Positions 1 to 5,266 of a DNA stretch of 5,729 nucleotides are shown piece after piece. The position numbers were made by a program, and so were the translations under genes. This stretch comes from an uncultured Clostridia bacterium. GTDB lineage: Bacteria; Bacillota; Clostridia; Christensenellales; Borkfalkiaceae. Position 1 is the stretch's first letter; the number at the start of each line of letters is the position of its first letter. Location of the stretch: contig CALGVF010000121.1 in assembly GCA_937920115.1 (NCBI GenBank), positions 1-5,729 on the forward strand. The letters are read 5' to 3'. The notes below the pieces were generated by a model, which had not been told where the DNA came from, did not search any database, and was given only the letters and a program-made list of their open reading frames with translations.

Positions 1-89
1 AAAGCAAACGCAACGGAAGATATAGCAACGCTGACGCAGAGTGTCAGGCTCGTTATCATTAAAGCAATTTTTTTCGTAAATTTGTTCAT
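1..89 (-). CDS. Secreted protein, N-terminal signal peptide only (partial)
   Basis: A short open frame begins with ATG at 87-89 and continues off the left edge, giving 29 complete codons. The peptide has a lysine-rich n-region (MNKFTKK), a hydrophobic core (IALMITSLTLCVSVAI) and ends SSVAFA. This is a textbook Sec signal peptide with a likely signal peptidase I site after VAFA. The cysteine sits in LTLC, which is a poor lipobox because a leucine precedes the cysteine, so a lipoprotein is less likely. A weak GGAAAA element lies about 8 bases upstream. The start is only 18 bases below the oppF stop, so the gene is probably the next member of the opp operon. The mature protein lies outside the window. 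It could be a second peptide-binding protein, a peptidase or an unrelated secreted protein, and nothing here decides between them. Confidence 0.72.
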   Translation of the reverse strand, partial: MNKFTKKIALMITSLTLCVSVAISSVAFA

Positions 90-107
90 TTCAATTTTCC
101 AAAAAAG

Positions 108-1505
108 TTATTCCTGATCGTATAAGTGGCAAGCGACCCTGTGACCGTTGCCGTAATCTTTGAATATGGGAGCCACCGTTTTGCATATTTCCATACATTC
201 GCTGCAACGAGTGTGGAATTTGCAGCCCGAAGGCGGATTTGCAGGCGACGGAATATCGCCTTTCAATATAATTCTCTCGTTCTTGACGTCGGGGTCGGGA
301 ACGGGAACGGCGGAAAACAACGCCCTTGTATAAGGATGCATCGGATTTTTGAATATATCCTTTTTGTTGCCGTATTCGACCATACTTCCGAGGTACATAA
401 CGCCTACTTCGTCGCTTATATGCTCGACGACGGATAAATCGTGAGAAATAAAGACATACGCAAGGTTATCGTTTTTTTGAAGCGATTTTAAAAGGTTTAT
501 TATCTGAGCCTGTATGGAAACGTCGAGAGCGGAAACGGGTTCGTCGCAAATAACGAGTTTGGGACGAAGAGCAAGCGCCCTTGCTATACAGATTCTCTGT
601 CTTTGTCCGCCCGAAAATTCGTGCGGGTATCTCTCGTAATACTGCGGTTGAAGTCCGCATTTGTTCATAACGTCGAGAACGTAATCTTTGAGTTCTTCTT
701 TCGGTACGATGTTATGCTCCGCGACCGCTTCGCCGATTATTTCGCCGACCCTGAGTCTCGGTGAAAGGCTTGAATACGGATCCTGAAATATCATCTGAAT
801 TTGCGGACGAATTTTCCTAAGTTCAGAATTTTTCATTGCACCGATGTCCTGACCGTCGAAAATGACCTTGCCGCCCGTTACCGAATAAAGACGGAGAACA
901 GTCCTGCCCATGGTCGTTTTTCCGCAGCCCGATTCGCCTACTATTCCTACGGTACAACCCGCTTTTACGCCGAACGTGACGTCGTCAACGGCGCGAACGT
1001 AAGAACGAGGTTTTCCGAAGAAATCGGTTTCGAGCGGGAAATATTTTTTAAGGTGCAATACTTTTAAAAGGTAATCGCCCTGCTCTATTTCCCTTGCGAG
1101 TTCGCTGCTCGCCTCTTCTTCCGGAGTTTCAATATTTACAACATCAGCATCTTCAAAATATCCTCCGACAACTAACTCATTAAAGTCTTTTTGCATGATA
1201 GCCATTGCAACAATCTCTAATAAAAAAATCGAAAGAACTAAATACGCTACGCCGCTTCCTGTAAAATTATATTCATTTTTGTTTGAAATTTGTTTAAGAC
1301 TTTCGCCTCTTGTATACCACCAATACAAACCATAAAACGGCACAAGAGCCAAACAAAGTGTTTCTCCAACACAACTTCCTTCTTTATTTTGTAATTGCCG
1401 AACATTTTTAACTAAAAGGTACTTCCAATATATTCCGTAAATACCTAAGGTTACAAATGTTAACAGCACACTAACACCTATCTTTTTTTTGTTTATCTGA
1501 ATCAT
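108..1505 (-). CDS. oppF: Oligopeptide ABC transporter ATPase OppF with N-terminal DUF4234-like membrane domain
   Basis: Residues ~140-465 form a complete OppF/DppF-type ATPase that powers peptide import with OppD. Visible motifs are Walker A GESGCGKT (190-197), Q-loop Q241 in MIFQDPYSSLSP, signature SGGQRQ (298-303), Walker B LVICDE (317-322), H-loop H355 and the C-terminal oligopeptide-transporter extension (~388-465) with C428, C434, C437, C441 and C459. Residues 1-~115 are not ABC sequence. They contain hydrophobic segments near 9-31, 46-63 and 84-104, paired motifs GIYGIYWKY and PFYGLYWWY, and an ending YLVLSIFLLEIVAMAIMQ, which together look like a complete DUF4234 domain (function unknown). 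An acidic linker (~116-140) joins the two. At 465 residues it is about 120 longer than usual OppF. The start is supported by AGAGGAA five to seven bases upstream. The N-terminal part is strikingly AT-rich, suggesting gene fusion after transfer. The ATPase call is very secure; the domain name rests on motif recognition. Confidence 0.95.
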   Translation of the reverse strand: MIQINKKKIGVSVLLTFVTLGIYGIYWKYLLVKNVRQLQNKEGSCVGETLCLALVPFYGLYWWYTRGESLKQISNKNEYNFTGSGVAYLVLSIFLLEIVAMAIMQKDFNELVVGGYFEDADVVNIETPEEEASSELAREIEQGDYLLKVLHLKKYFPLETDFFGKPRSYVRAVDDVTFGVKAGCTVGIVGESGCGKTTMGRTVLRLYSVTGGKVIFDGQDIGAMKNSELRKIRPQIQMIFQDPYSSLSPRLRVGEIIGEAVAEHNIVPKEELKDYVLDVMNKCGLQPQYYERYPHEFSGGQRQRICIARALALRPKLVICDEPVSALDVSIQAQIINLLKSLQKNDNLAYVFISHDLSVVEHISDEVGVMYLGSMVEYGNKKDIFKNPMHPYTRALFSAVPVPDPDVKNERIILKGDIPSPANPPSGCKFHTRCSECMEICKTVAPIFKDYGNGHRVACHLYDQE

Positions 1506-1508
1506 AAG

Positions 1509-1515
1509 TTCCTCT
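1509..1515 (-). promoter_or_regulatory. Ribosome binding site of the oppF fusion
   Basis: The minus strand reads AGAGGAA here, with the ATG at 1503-1505 following at good spacing. This fixes translation at the beginning of the membrane domain, so the fusion protein, rather than the ATPase alone, is the expected product. Confidence 0.75.
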
Positions 1516-1546
1516 TTTATTCATTTTTGTTTTTCCTTAATAGTGA

Positions 1547-1555
1547 AATATATCA
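1547..1555 (-). promoter_or_regulatory. Possible extended -10 promoter for the oppF fusion
   Basis: In the AT-rich oppD-oppF gap the minus strand reads TGATATATT, which fits the extended -10 form TGnTATAAT with one mismatch in the hexamer. Only T-rich sequence with no good -35 lies at the usual distance, which extended -10 promoters tolerate. Transcription would start near 1540, leaving a leader of about 35 bases before the oppF ATG. In such AT-rich DNA chance matches are common. If active, it would let oppF and the downstream secreted-protein gene be transcribed apart from oppABCD. Confidence 0.3.
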
Positions 1556-1613
1556 AATGTTTATTTTCTAAAAAAACAAAAACTGCTTTAATTTTATGTT
1601 TATTTAATTATTA

Positions 1614-1620
1614 CACCTTA
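1614..1620 (-). promoter_or_regulatory. Orphan Shine-Dalgarno sequence after oppD
   Basis: TAAGGTG lies five to eleven bases after the oppD stop codon and matches the anti-Shine-Dalgarno complement, but no ATG, GTG or TTG follows at a usable distance; the next bases are TAATAATTAAATAA. Elsewhere in this operon such a site directly precedes the next gene. It may be the remnant of the original oppF ribosome binding site, separated from its gene by the AT-rich segment. Chance is not excluded. Confidence 0.3.
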
Positions 1621-1624
1621 TTTT

Positions 1625-2983
1625 TCACTCATCTGATTCAGCCTTGTCGGTGTATTTGTAGCAAGCAACGCCGTGAGTCGGCGAAACTTTTACGAACGCA
1701 GGATATTTTCCCGCACATTTTGCTGTACAAGCGTTACAACGCTCTCTGAAATAACAATAGTCGGGCATATTTACGGGGTTCGGAACTTTTCCGGGTATGG
1801 AATACAGTTCGTCCACTTCCTTTCCTACGACGGGTTTACTCTTTTGAAGACCTATCGTGTACGGATGCAACGGATTTTTGAATATTTCCTGAGCGGTGCC
1901 TTGTTCGACGACTTTGCCCGCGTACATAACGTAAACGTAGTCTGCCATTTCGGCAATTACTCCGAGGTCGTGCGTTATGAGCATTATCGAGCCGTGCATC
2001 TTCTTTCTTACGTCTCTCAAAAGGTCGAGTATCTGTGCCTGAATTGTAACGTCGAGTGCGGTAGTCGGTTCGTCGGCAATGATAAGACGAGGATTGCACG
2101 CAAGAGCCATCGCTATCATTACCCTCTGTCTCATACCGCCCGAAATCTCGTGCTGATAAGATGCGTAAACTCTCTCCGGCATCGCTATGCCTACGAGACT
2201 CAGAATTTCGAGACTTCTGCGTTTCGCTTCCTCTTTCGTCGCGTCCTTTATATGAAGGAGCGTTACTTCGTCGAGTTGGTTTCCTATCGTGAATACGGGA
2301 TTGAGCGAAGTCATCGGTTCCTGAAAGATCATCGCTATCTGTCTGCCGCGGATTCTCGACATTTCGCTTGTCGGCATTTTCGCGATATCGAAGACTTTTT
2401 CTTCGGTTTCGTACTTCAATACGCCCGCTTCGTCTCTCGCCTGAACGGGAATGAGTTTCGGATAACCGTCTTTATCGAATATGGTTTCACCTTTGCGGTT
2501 TTTCGCTTCGACGGTTTTAATTACCTCGTTGCCGTTTTCGTCAATCGTCGTTTCGTAAACGGGAATGGGATTTCCGTTCTCGTCTTTTTTATACTCCATC
2601 GACTTGAAGCGAATTTCGCCCTTTACGATCTGCCCCTGAGGAGCCTGTATAAGTTGCATGAGCGAAAGACTCGTAACCGACTTGCCGCAACCCGATTCTC
2701 CGACTATTCCGACGACGGAATTTTCGGGAATCGAGAACGATACGCCGTTTACAGCCTTGGAAACGCCCGAATCCGTAAAGAAATATGTGTGGAGATTTTC
2801 GAATTCTACGATATTCTTCGGGTCTTTCATTACGGAAGTATATTCGCTTTCGGGAACGTGTTTACGCTTTTTGCGTTTTTCGAAATAACGCATCGCGTTT
2901 CTGTTTTCCTTAGCGATTTGCCTCGATTCCTGAGCGGAGAGATAATGTTTTTTCAGTTCTTTTTTATCTGTTTTATCCGACAT
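1625..2983 (-). CDS. oppD: Oligopeptide ABC transporter ATPase OppD with large internal insertion
   Basis: This is one of the two cytoplasmic ATPases of the peptide importer; it pairs with OppF under the OppB-OppC pore. Motifs in order are Walker A GESGCGKS (95-102), Q-loop Q221 in AMIFQEPMTSLNPV, signature SGGMRQ (281-286), Walker B LIIADE (300-305), H-loop H338, and the C-terminal oligopeptide-transporter extension (~369-445) with C410, C416, C419, C423 and C441. Two parts are unusual. Residues 1-~57 form a charged, probably helical extension (KKELKK, FEKRKKRK) before the normal OppD beginning. Residues ~131-197 are an insertion between the Walker A helix and the Q-loop, rich in DENGN-, DKDG- and DEAG-type turns. 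The 452 residues therefore exceed the usual ~330-350. The start has GAGGT at good spacing and lies four bases after the oppC stop, implying coupled translation. The stop is TGA. All catalytic residues are intact. Confidence 0.95.
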   Translation of the reverse strand: MSDKTDKKELKKHYLSAQESRQIAKENRNAMRYFEKRKKRKHVPESEYTSVMKDPKNIVEFENLHTYFFTDSGVSKAVNGVSFSIPENSVVGIVGESGCGKSVTSLSLMQLIQAPQGQIVKGEIRFKSMEYKKDENGNPIPVYETTIDENGNEVIKTVEAKNRKGETIFDKDGYPKLIPVQARDEAGVLKYETEEKVFDIAKMPTSEMSRIRGRQIAMIFQEPMTSLNPVFTIGNQLDEVTLLHIKDATKEEAKRRSLEILSLVGIAMPERVYASYQHEISGGMRQRVMIAMALACNPRLIIADEPTTALDVTIQAQILDLLRDVRKKMHGSIMLITHDLGVIAEMADYVYVMYAGKVVEQGTAQEIFKNPLHPYTIGLQKSKPVVGKEVDELYSIPGKVPNPVNMPDYCYFRERCNACTAKCAGKYPAFVKVSPTHGVACYKYTDKAESDE

Positions 2984-2987
2984 ACTA

Positions 2988-4133
2988 TTACCTCTTCATC
3001 TTCGGGTCAAATGCGTCTCTGAGACCGTCGCCGACAAAGTTAAACGCCAAAACCGCGAGAACTATGCAGATACCGACGGGAACCCATTGACAAGGATAAG
3101 ATCCCCAATAAGAAACTTCTTTTGTAAGTACGTTTATCATATTACCCCACGTCGCGTATTCCGCGGGAAGACCGAGCCCCAAATATCCGAGGGTAGCCTC
3201 CGTAAGAATTATGCTTCCGAGTCCTAACGTCATAGATACGATTAACTGCGGAAGAACGTTGGGGAGTAAGTGCTTGAATATTCTTTTGCTTACGGAAAGA
3301 CCCGTACATTCGGTAGCGATCATATACTCTTGTTCTCTTAAAAACAGTATCTGACCTCTGACCATTCTCGCTACGCCCGCCCAACCGATGAGGGTTAAAA
3401 GTGCCATCATGATATATAGTTTAGCCATATCCTTGATGCCGTTGGCGTCGAGCATGTAACTTATTATAAGCATTATAGGCAAGGTCGGAATACAGTTAAA
3501 GACGTCGACTATACGCATTATCAACTGATCCACCCACCTGCCGAAATAGCCTGCGAGACCTCCTAAAATAACGCCGAGAAGCGTTTCGAGAATTACTACT
3601 ACGAAGCCGAGGGTCAAAGACACTCTGCCGCCGTACATAAGTCTCGAAAAAACATCGTAACCGTTGTTGTCCGTGCCGAGAATGTGCTTCGCTGTCGGCT
3701 GACCGTCGGCGTTAAGGAATCTGTTTCTCTCTCTCGAATACTCGTAAGCCTTATATTTATTACCTTCGGCGTCCGTATAATCATACGGTGTGTTTATGAC
3801 TTTATACTGCCCCGGTGTTCTGTCTATCCACTGAGATTCGTATACGGGGAGCCCCGGGATAAAACGGAGAAGCGGACCCATAAACGAAAAGACGAAGAGG
3901 GCGATTAAGGTTACTAATCCGACAACCGACAATTTCGAGCGGAAAAACCTCTTCATTACGAGTCTCATGGGAGACAGGAATTTCACTCTGTTTTCAAGGC
4001 TTTCTCCGTTTTTAAACGCTTCGTCTTCGCCGTTTACGGGAGCGTCTTTTCTTTCGCTCTCGCCCTCTGCGGCAATTATGTTCTCCGCCATTTCGTCGGA
4101 CTTATTTTTATATATATTTTCTTCTTCTGACAT
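2988..4133 (-). CDS. oppC: Oligopeptide ABC transporter permease OppC
   Basis: This is an inner-membrane subunit that forms the translocation pore with OppB. Residues 1-~50 are an acidic, hydrophilic cytoplasmic extension (MSEEEN, GEDEAF). Then comes the OppC N-terminal segment (SPMRLVMKRFFRSKLSVVGL) with the first membrane helix near 68-90. An extracytoplasmic region of about 60 residues follows and leads into HILGTDNNGYDVFSRLMYGGR (149-170), the family hallmark. Further helices lie near 172-193, 213-229, 238-258, 296-316 and 350-368. The EAA coupling loop reads EYMIATECTGLSVSKRIFKHLLPN (269-292), with cysteine and threonine replacing residues of the usual EAARALG core. The C-terminus GDGLRDAFDPKMKR is typical. 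At 381 residues it is longer than many OppC proteins (~300), through the N-terminal tail and the external loop. A strong GGAGG lies eight bases before the ATG and just after the oppB stop, 14 bases apart. Confidence 0.95.
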   Translation of the reverse strand: MSEEENIYKNKSDEMAENIIAAEGESERKDAPVNGEDEAFKNGESLENRVKFLSPMRLVMKRFFRSKLSVVGLVTLIALFVFSFMGPLLRFIPGLPVYESQWIDRTPGQYKVINTPYDYTDAEGNKYKAYEYSRERNRFLNADGQPTAKHILGTDNNGYDVFSRLMYGGRVSLTLGFVVVILETLLGVILGGLAGYFGRWVDQLIMRIVDVFNCIPTLPIMLIISYMLDANGIKDMAKLYIMMALLTLIGWAGVARMVRGQILFLREQEYMIATECTGLSVSKRIFKHLLPNVLPQLIVSMTLGLGSIILTEATLGYLGLGLPAEYATWGNMINVLTKEVSYWGSYPCQWVPVGICIVLAVLAFNFVGDGLRDAFDPKMKR

Positions 4134-4147
4134 TCGTAAGTCCTCCG

Positions 4148-5143
4148 TTATTTCGTGAGTTTGACTCTCGGGTCTACAACCGCATACATAAGGTCGGCAA
4201 AAAGCGTTCCGAGTACGGTAAGTATGGCAAGGAACATATTATATCCCATTATAAAAGGAATATCGCCCGCTTTTAACGCGTCGTACGCTTTAAGTCCGAT
4301 ACCGGGTATAGAGAAAATCTGCTCGGTAATCATCGCGCCGCTGAAAAGACCGGGAATCGTACCAGCCAAAAGGGTTACGAGCGGAATAAGCGTATTTCTG
4401 AAAGCGTGTTTATATATAACCTTGCTTTCGGGAAGACCTTTCGCTCTCGCCGTACGAATATAATCGGCGTTCAGGACGTCCAAAGTATTCGTTCTCGTGT
4501 ATCTCATAAGCGAGCCGACGGAAAGGAAAACCATGATAAATACAGGCAACACAAGGTGCCATATTTTATCCCAGAATTTAACCCATGCACTCGCGTCGTT
4601 CGGAAGCGTGCCTTGTAAACCGTTTACGGGGAACCAACCGAGTTGTACCGAAAAAAGTTGAATACAAATCGCCGCGAAAAAGAAAGTGGGAAGTGCGGTA
4701 CCGATCATGGCAAGAACGCTCGAAGTATAGTCTATAACGCCGTTCTGATTTACGGCGGCCTTAACTCCGAGGGGAATTGCTATGAGGAATTCGAAAATCA
4801 AAGCGACGAAAGCGATACCGAAAGAAATACCCATATTTTGGAATATAACCGTCGAAACCTTATCTTCGTATTTGAACGAGTTGCCGAGGTCGCCTTTAAG
4901 TACGTTGCCGATCCACATGACGTATCCCTTGCAGATACCGAGGAACGAATTGTCTTTAAGTCCGTATAATTCGAGCATTCGGTCGACTTCTTCCTGTTTT
5001 ATCGTACCGTCTAAAAGTTGAGCCTGAAACTTGTCCGTTATGTAGTTTACGGGCATCAGTTTTACAAGCGAATATATTATAATCGATACTCCGAACAGAA
5101 TAAGTAAAGCGAGACCTATTCTCTTTAAGATGTATTTAAACAT
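4148..5143 (-). CDS. oppB: Oligopeptide ABC transporter permease OppB
   Basis: This is the second pore-forming permease of the importer. From the chosen start the protein has 331 residues, close to family length. The N-terminus MFKYILKRIGLALLILFGVS is the standard OppB opening with the first membrane helix near 9-30. It is followed by an external domain containing GDLGNSF (84-90), helices near 104-128, 141-165, 195-214, 251-274 and 298-320, the motif LGWFPVNG (168-175), the EAA loop DYIRTARAKGLPESKVIYKHAFRN (227-250) that docks on an ATPase, the segment ITEQIFSIPGIG (272-283) and the typical ending VDPRVKLTK. The frame stays open ten codons further, to an ATG at 5171-5173. I reject that start because it lacks a ribosome binding site and lies in a hairpin loop, whereas ATG 5141-5143 has GGAGA four bases upstream and matches the family N-terminus. 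Confidence 0.95.
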   Translation of the reverse strand: MFKYILKRIGLALLILFGVSIIIYSLVKLMPVNYITDKFQAQLLDGTIKQEEVDRMLELYGLKDNSFLGICKGYVMWIGNVLKGDLGNSFKYEDKVSTVIFQNMGISFGIAFVALIFEFLIAIPLGVKAAVNQNGVIDYTSSVLAMIGTALPTFFFAAICIQLFSVQLGWFPVNGLQGTLPNDASAWVKFWDKIWHLVLPVFIMVFLSVGSLMRYTRTNTLDVLNADYIRTARAKGLPESKVIYKHAFRNTLIPLVTLLAGTIPGLFSGAMITEQIFSIPGIGLKAYDALKAGDIPFIMGYNMFLAILTVLGTLFADLMYAVVDPRVKLTK

Positions 5144-5147
5144 TATT

Positions 5148-5152
5148 TCTCC
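5148..5152 (-). promoter_or_regulatory. Ribosome binding site that decides the oppB start
   Basis: The minus strand reads GGAGA here, four bases before ATG 5141-5143. The upstream in-frame ATG at 5171-5173 is preceded only by AT-rich sequence (ATTTTAACG) with no purine-rich site, so this element selects the shorter OppB. Confidence 0.75.
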
Positions 5153-5156
5153 GTTG

Positions 5157-5189
5157 AACCGATACTTCTTCATCGTTAAAATATCGGTT
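5157..5189 (-). other. Hairpin immediately upstream of the oppB ribosome binding site
   Basis: On the minus-strand RNA, AACCGAUA (5182-5189) can pair perfectly with UAUCGGUU (5157-5164) across a 17-base loop. The 3' arm ends four bases before GGAGA of oppB. It could modulate access to the ribosome binding site, or simply shield the mRNA. The loop contains the rejected upstream ATG. The long loop makes it only moderately stable. Confidence 0.4.
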
Positions 5190-5206
5190 TGTCTTTTTCA
5201 TCGTCG

Positions 5207-5233
5207 GCGGACAAAACAAGACGTTTTGCCCGC
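5207..5233 (-). other. Stable intercistronic hairpin between oppA and oppB
   Basis: The minus-strand RNA has an 11-base-pair stem: GCGGGCAAAAC (5223-5233) pairs with GUUUUGUCCGC (5207-5217) with one G-U pair and a five-base loop (GUCUU). No run of U follows; the next bases are CGACGAUGAAAAAG. It is therefore not a standard intrinsic terminator. Such hairpins after a binding-protein gene commonly protect its 3' end and allow higher levels of receptor than of permease. Partial termination cannot be ruled out. The rest of the 123-base oppA-oppB gap shows no convincing promoter. Confidence 0.6.
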
Positions 5234-5266
5234 TTCGGATATAGTGTTATCAGTCAAATATTATTT

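Larger units (their letters stand above)
1125..1615. other. AT-rich, probably acquired segment spanning the oppD-oppF gap and the 5' part of oppF
   Basis: Hand counts give about 32% GC for 1181-1500 and about 18% for 1501-1620. Sampled ATPase-coding stretches of the same gene give 50% (541-660) and 57% (901-960), and the end of oppD gives 43% (1681-1740). The change is also seen in codons: AAA, TTA, ATT and GAT dominate up to about residue 127 of OppF, after which CCG, GCG, AGC, CTC and GGC appear. The composition step coincides with the domain boundary. Edges are approximate to tens of bases. No transposase, long terminal repeats or integrase site is visible. Its coding content is the DUF4234-like domain. 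Confidence 0.6.

Noticed and set aside
126..437. Plus-strand frame of 103 codons opposite the 3' part of oppF, and similar frames at 801-1067 and 4643-4969
   Set aside because: All are antisense to intact, well-identified opp genes and show no domain, start signal or promoter.
1506..1624. Remnant of an insertion sequence or intron in the oppD-oppF gap
   Set aside because: No terminal inverted repeats, transposase fragment or structured intron core can be seen; the gap is just AT-rich.
1543..1749. Plus-strand 68-codon frame overlapping the oppD end and the AT-rich gap
   Set aside because: Its hydrophobic beginning comes from AT-rich gap sequence and its second half is antisense to oppD. No plus-strand ribosome binding site was seen, and the gap is better explained by signals for oppF.
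1673..3022. Long plus-strand open frame of 449 codons opposite oppD
   Set aside because: It lies exactly antisense to oppD, is rich in Arg/Phe/Tyr/His without recognisable motifs, and lacks a sensible ribosome binding site. It is a mirror of the codon usage of oppD.
5144..5173. Longer OppB starting at ATG 5171-5173
   Set aside because: It has no ribosome binding site, the extra ten residues do not match the family N-terminus, and the next ATG has GGAGA and the canonical MFKYILKR opening.
5207..5233. Intrinsic terminator after oppA
   Set aside because: The stem is strong but no U-run follows it, and the importer needs oppBCDF co-expressed with oppA.
5238..5260. TTGACT plus TATATC as an oppB promoter
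   Set aside because: TTGACT is the only good -35 match, but the spacing to TATATC is far too short and no -10 element lies 16-18 bases after it.
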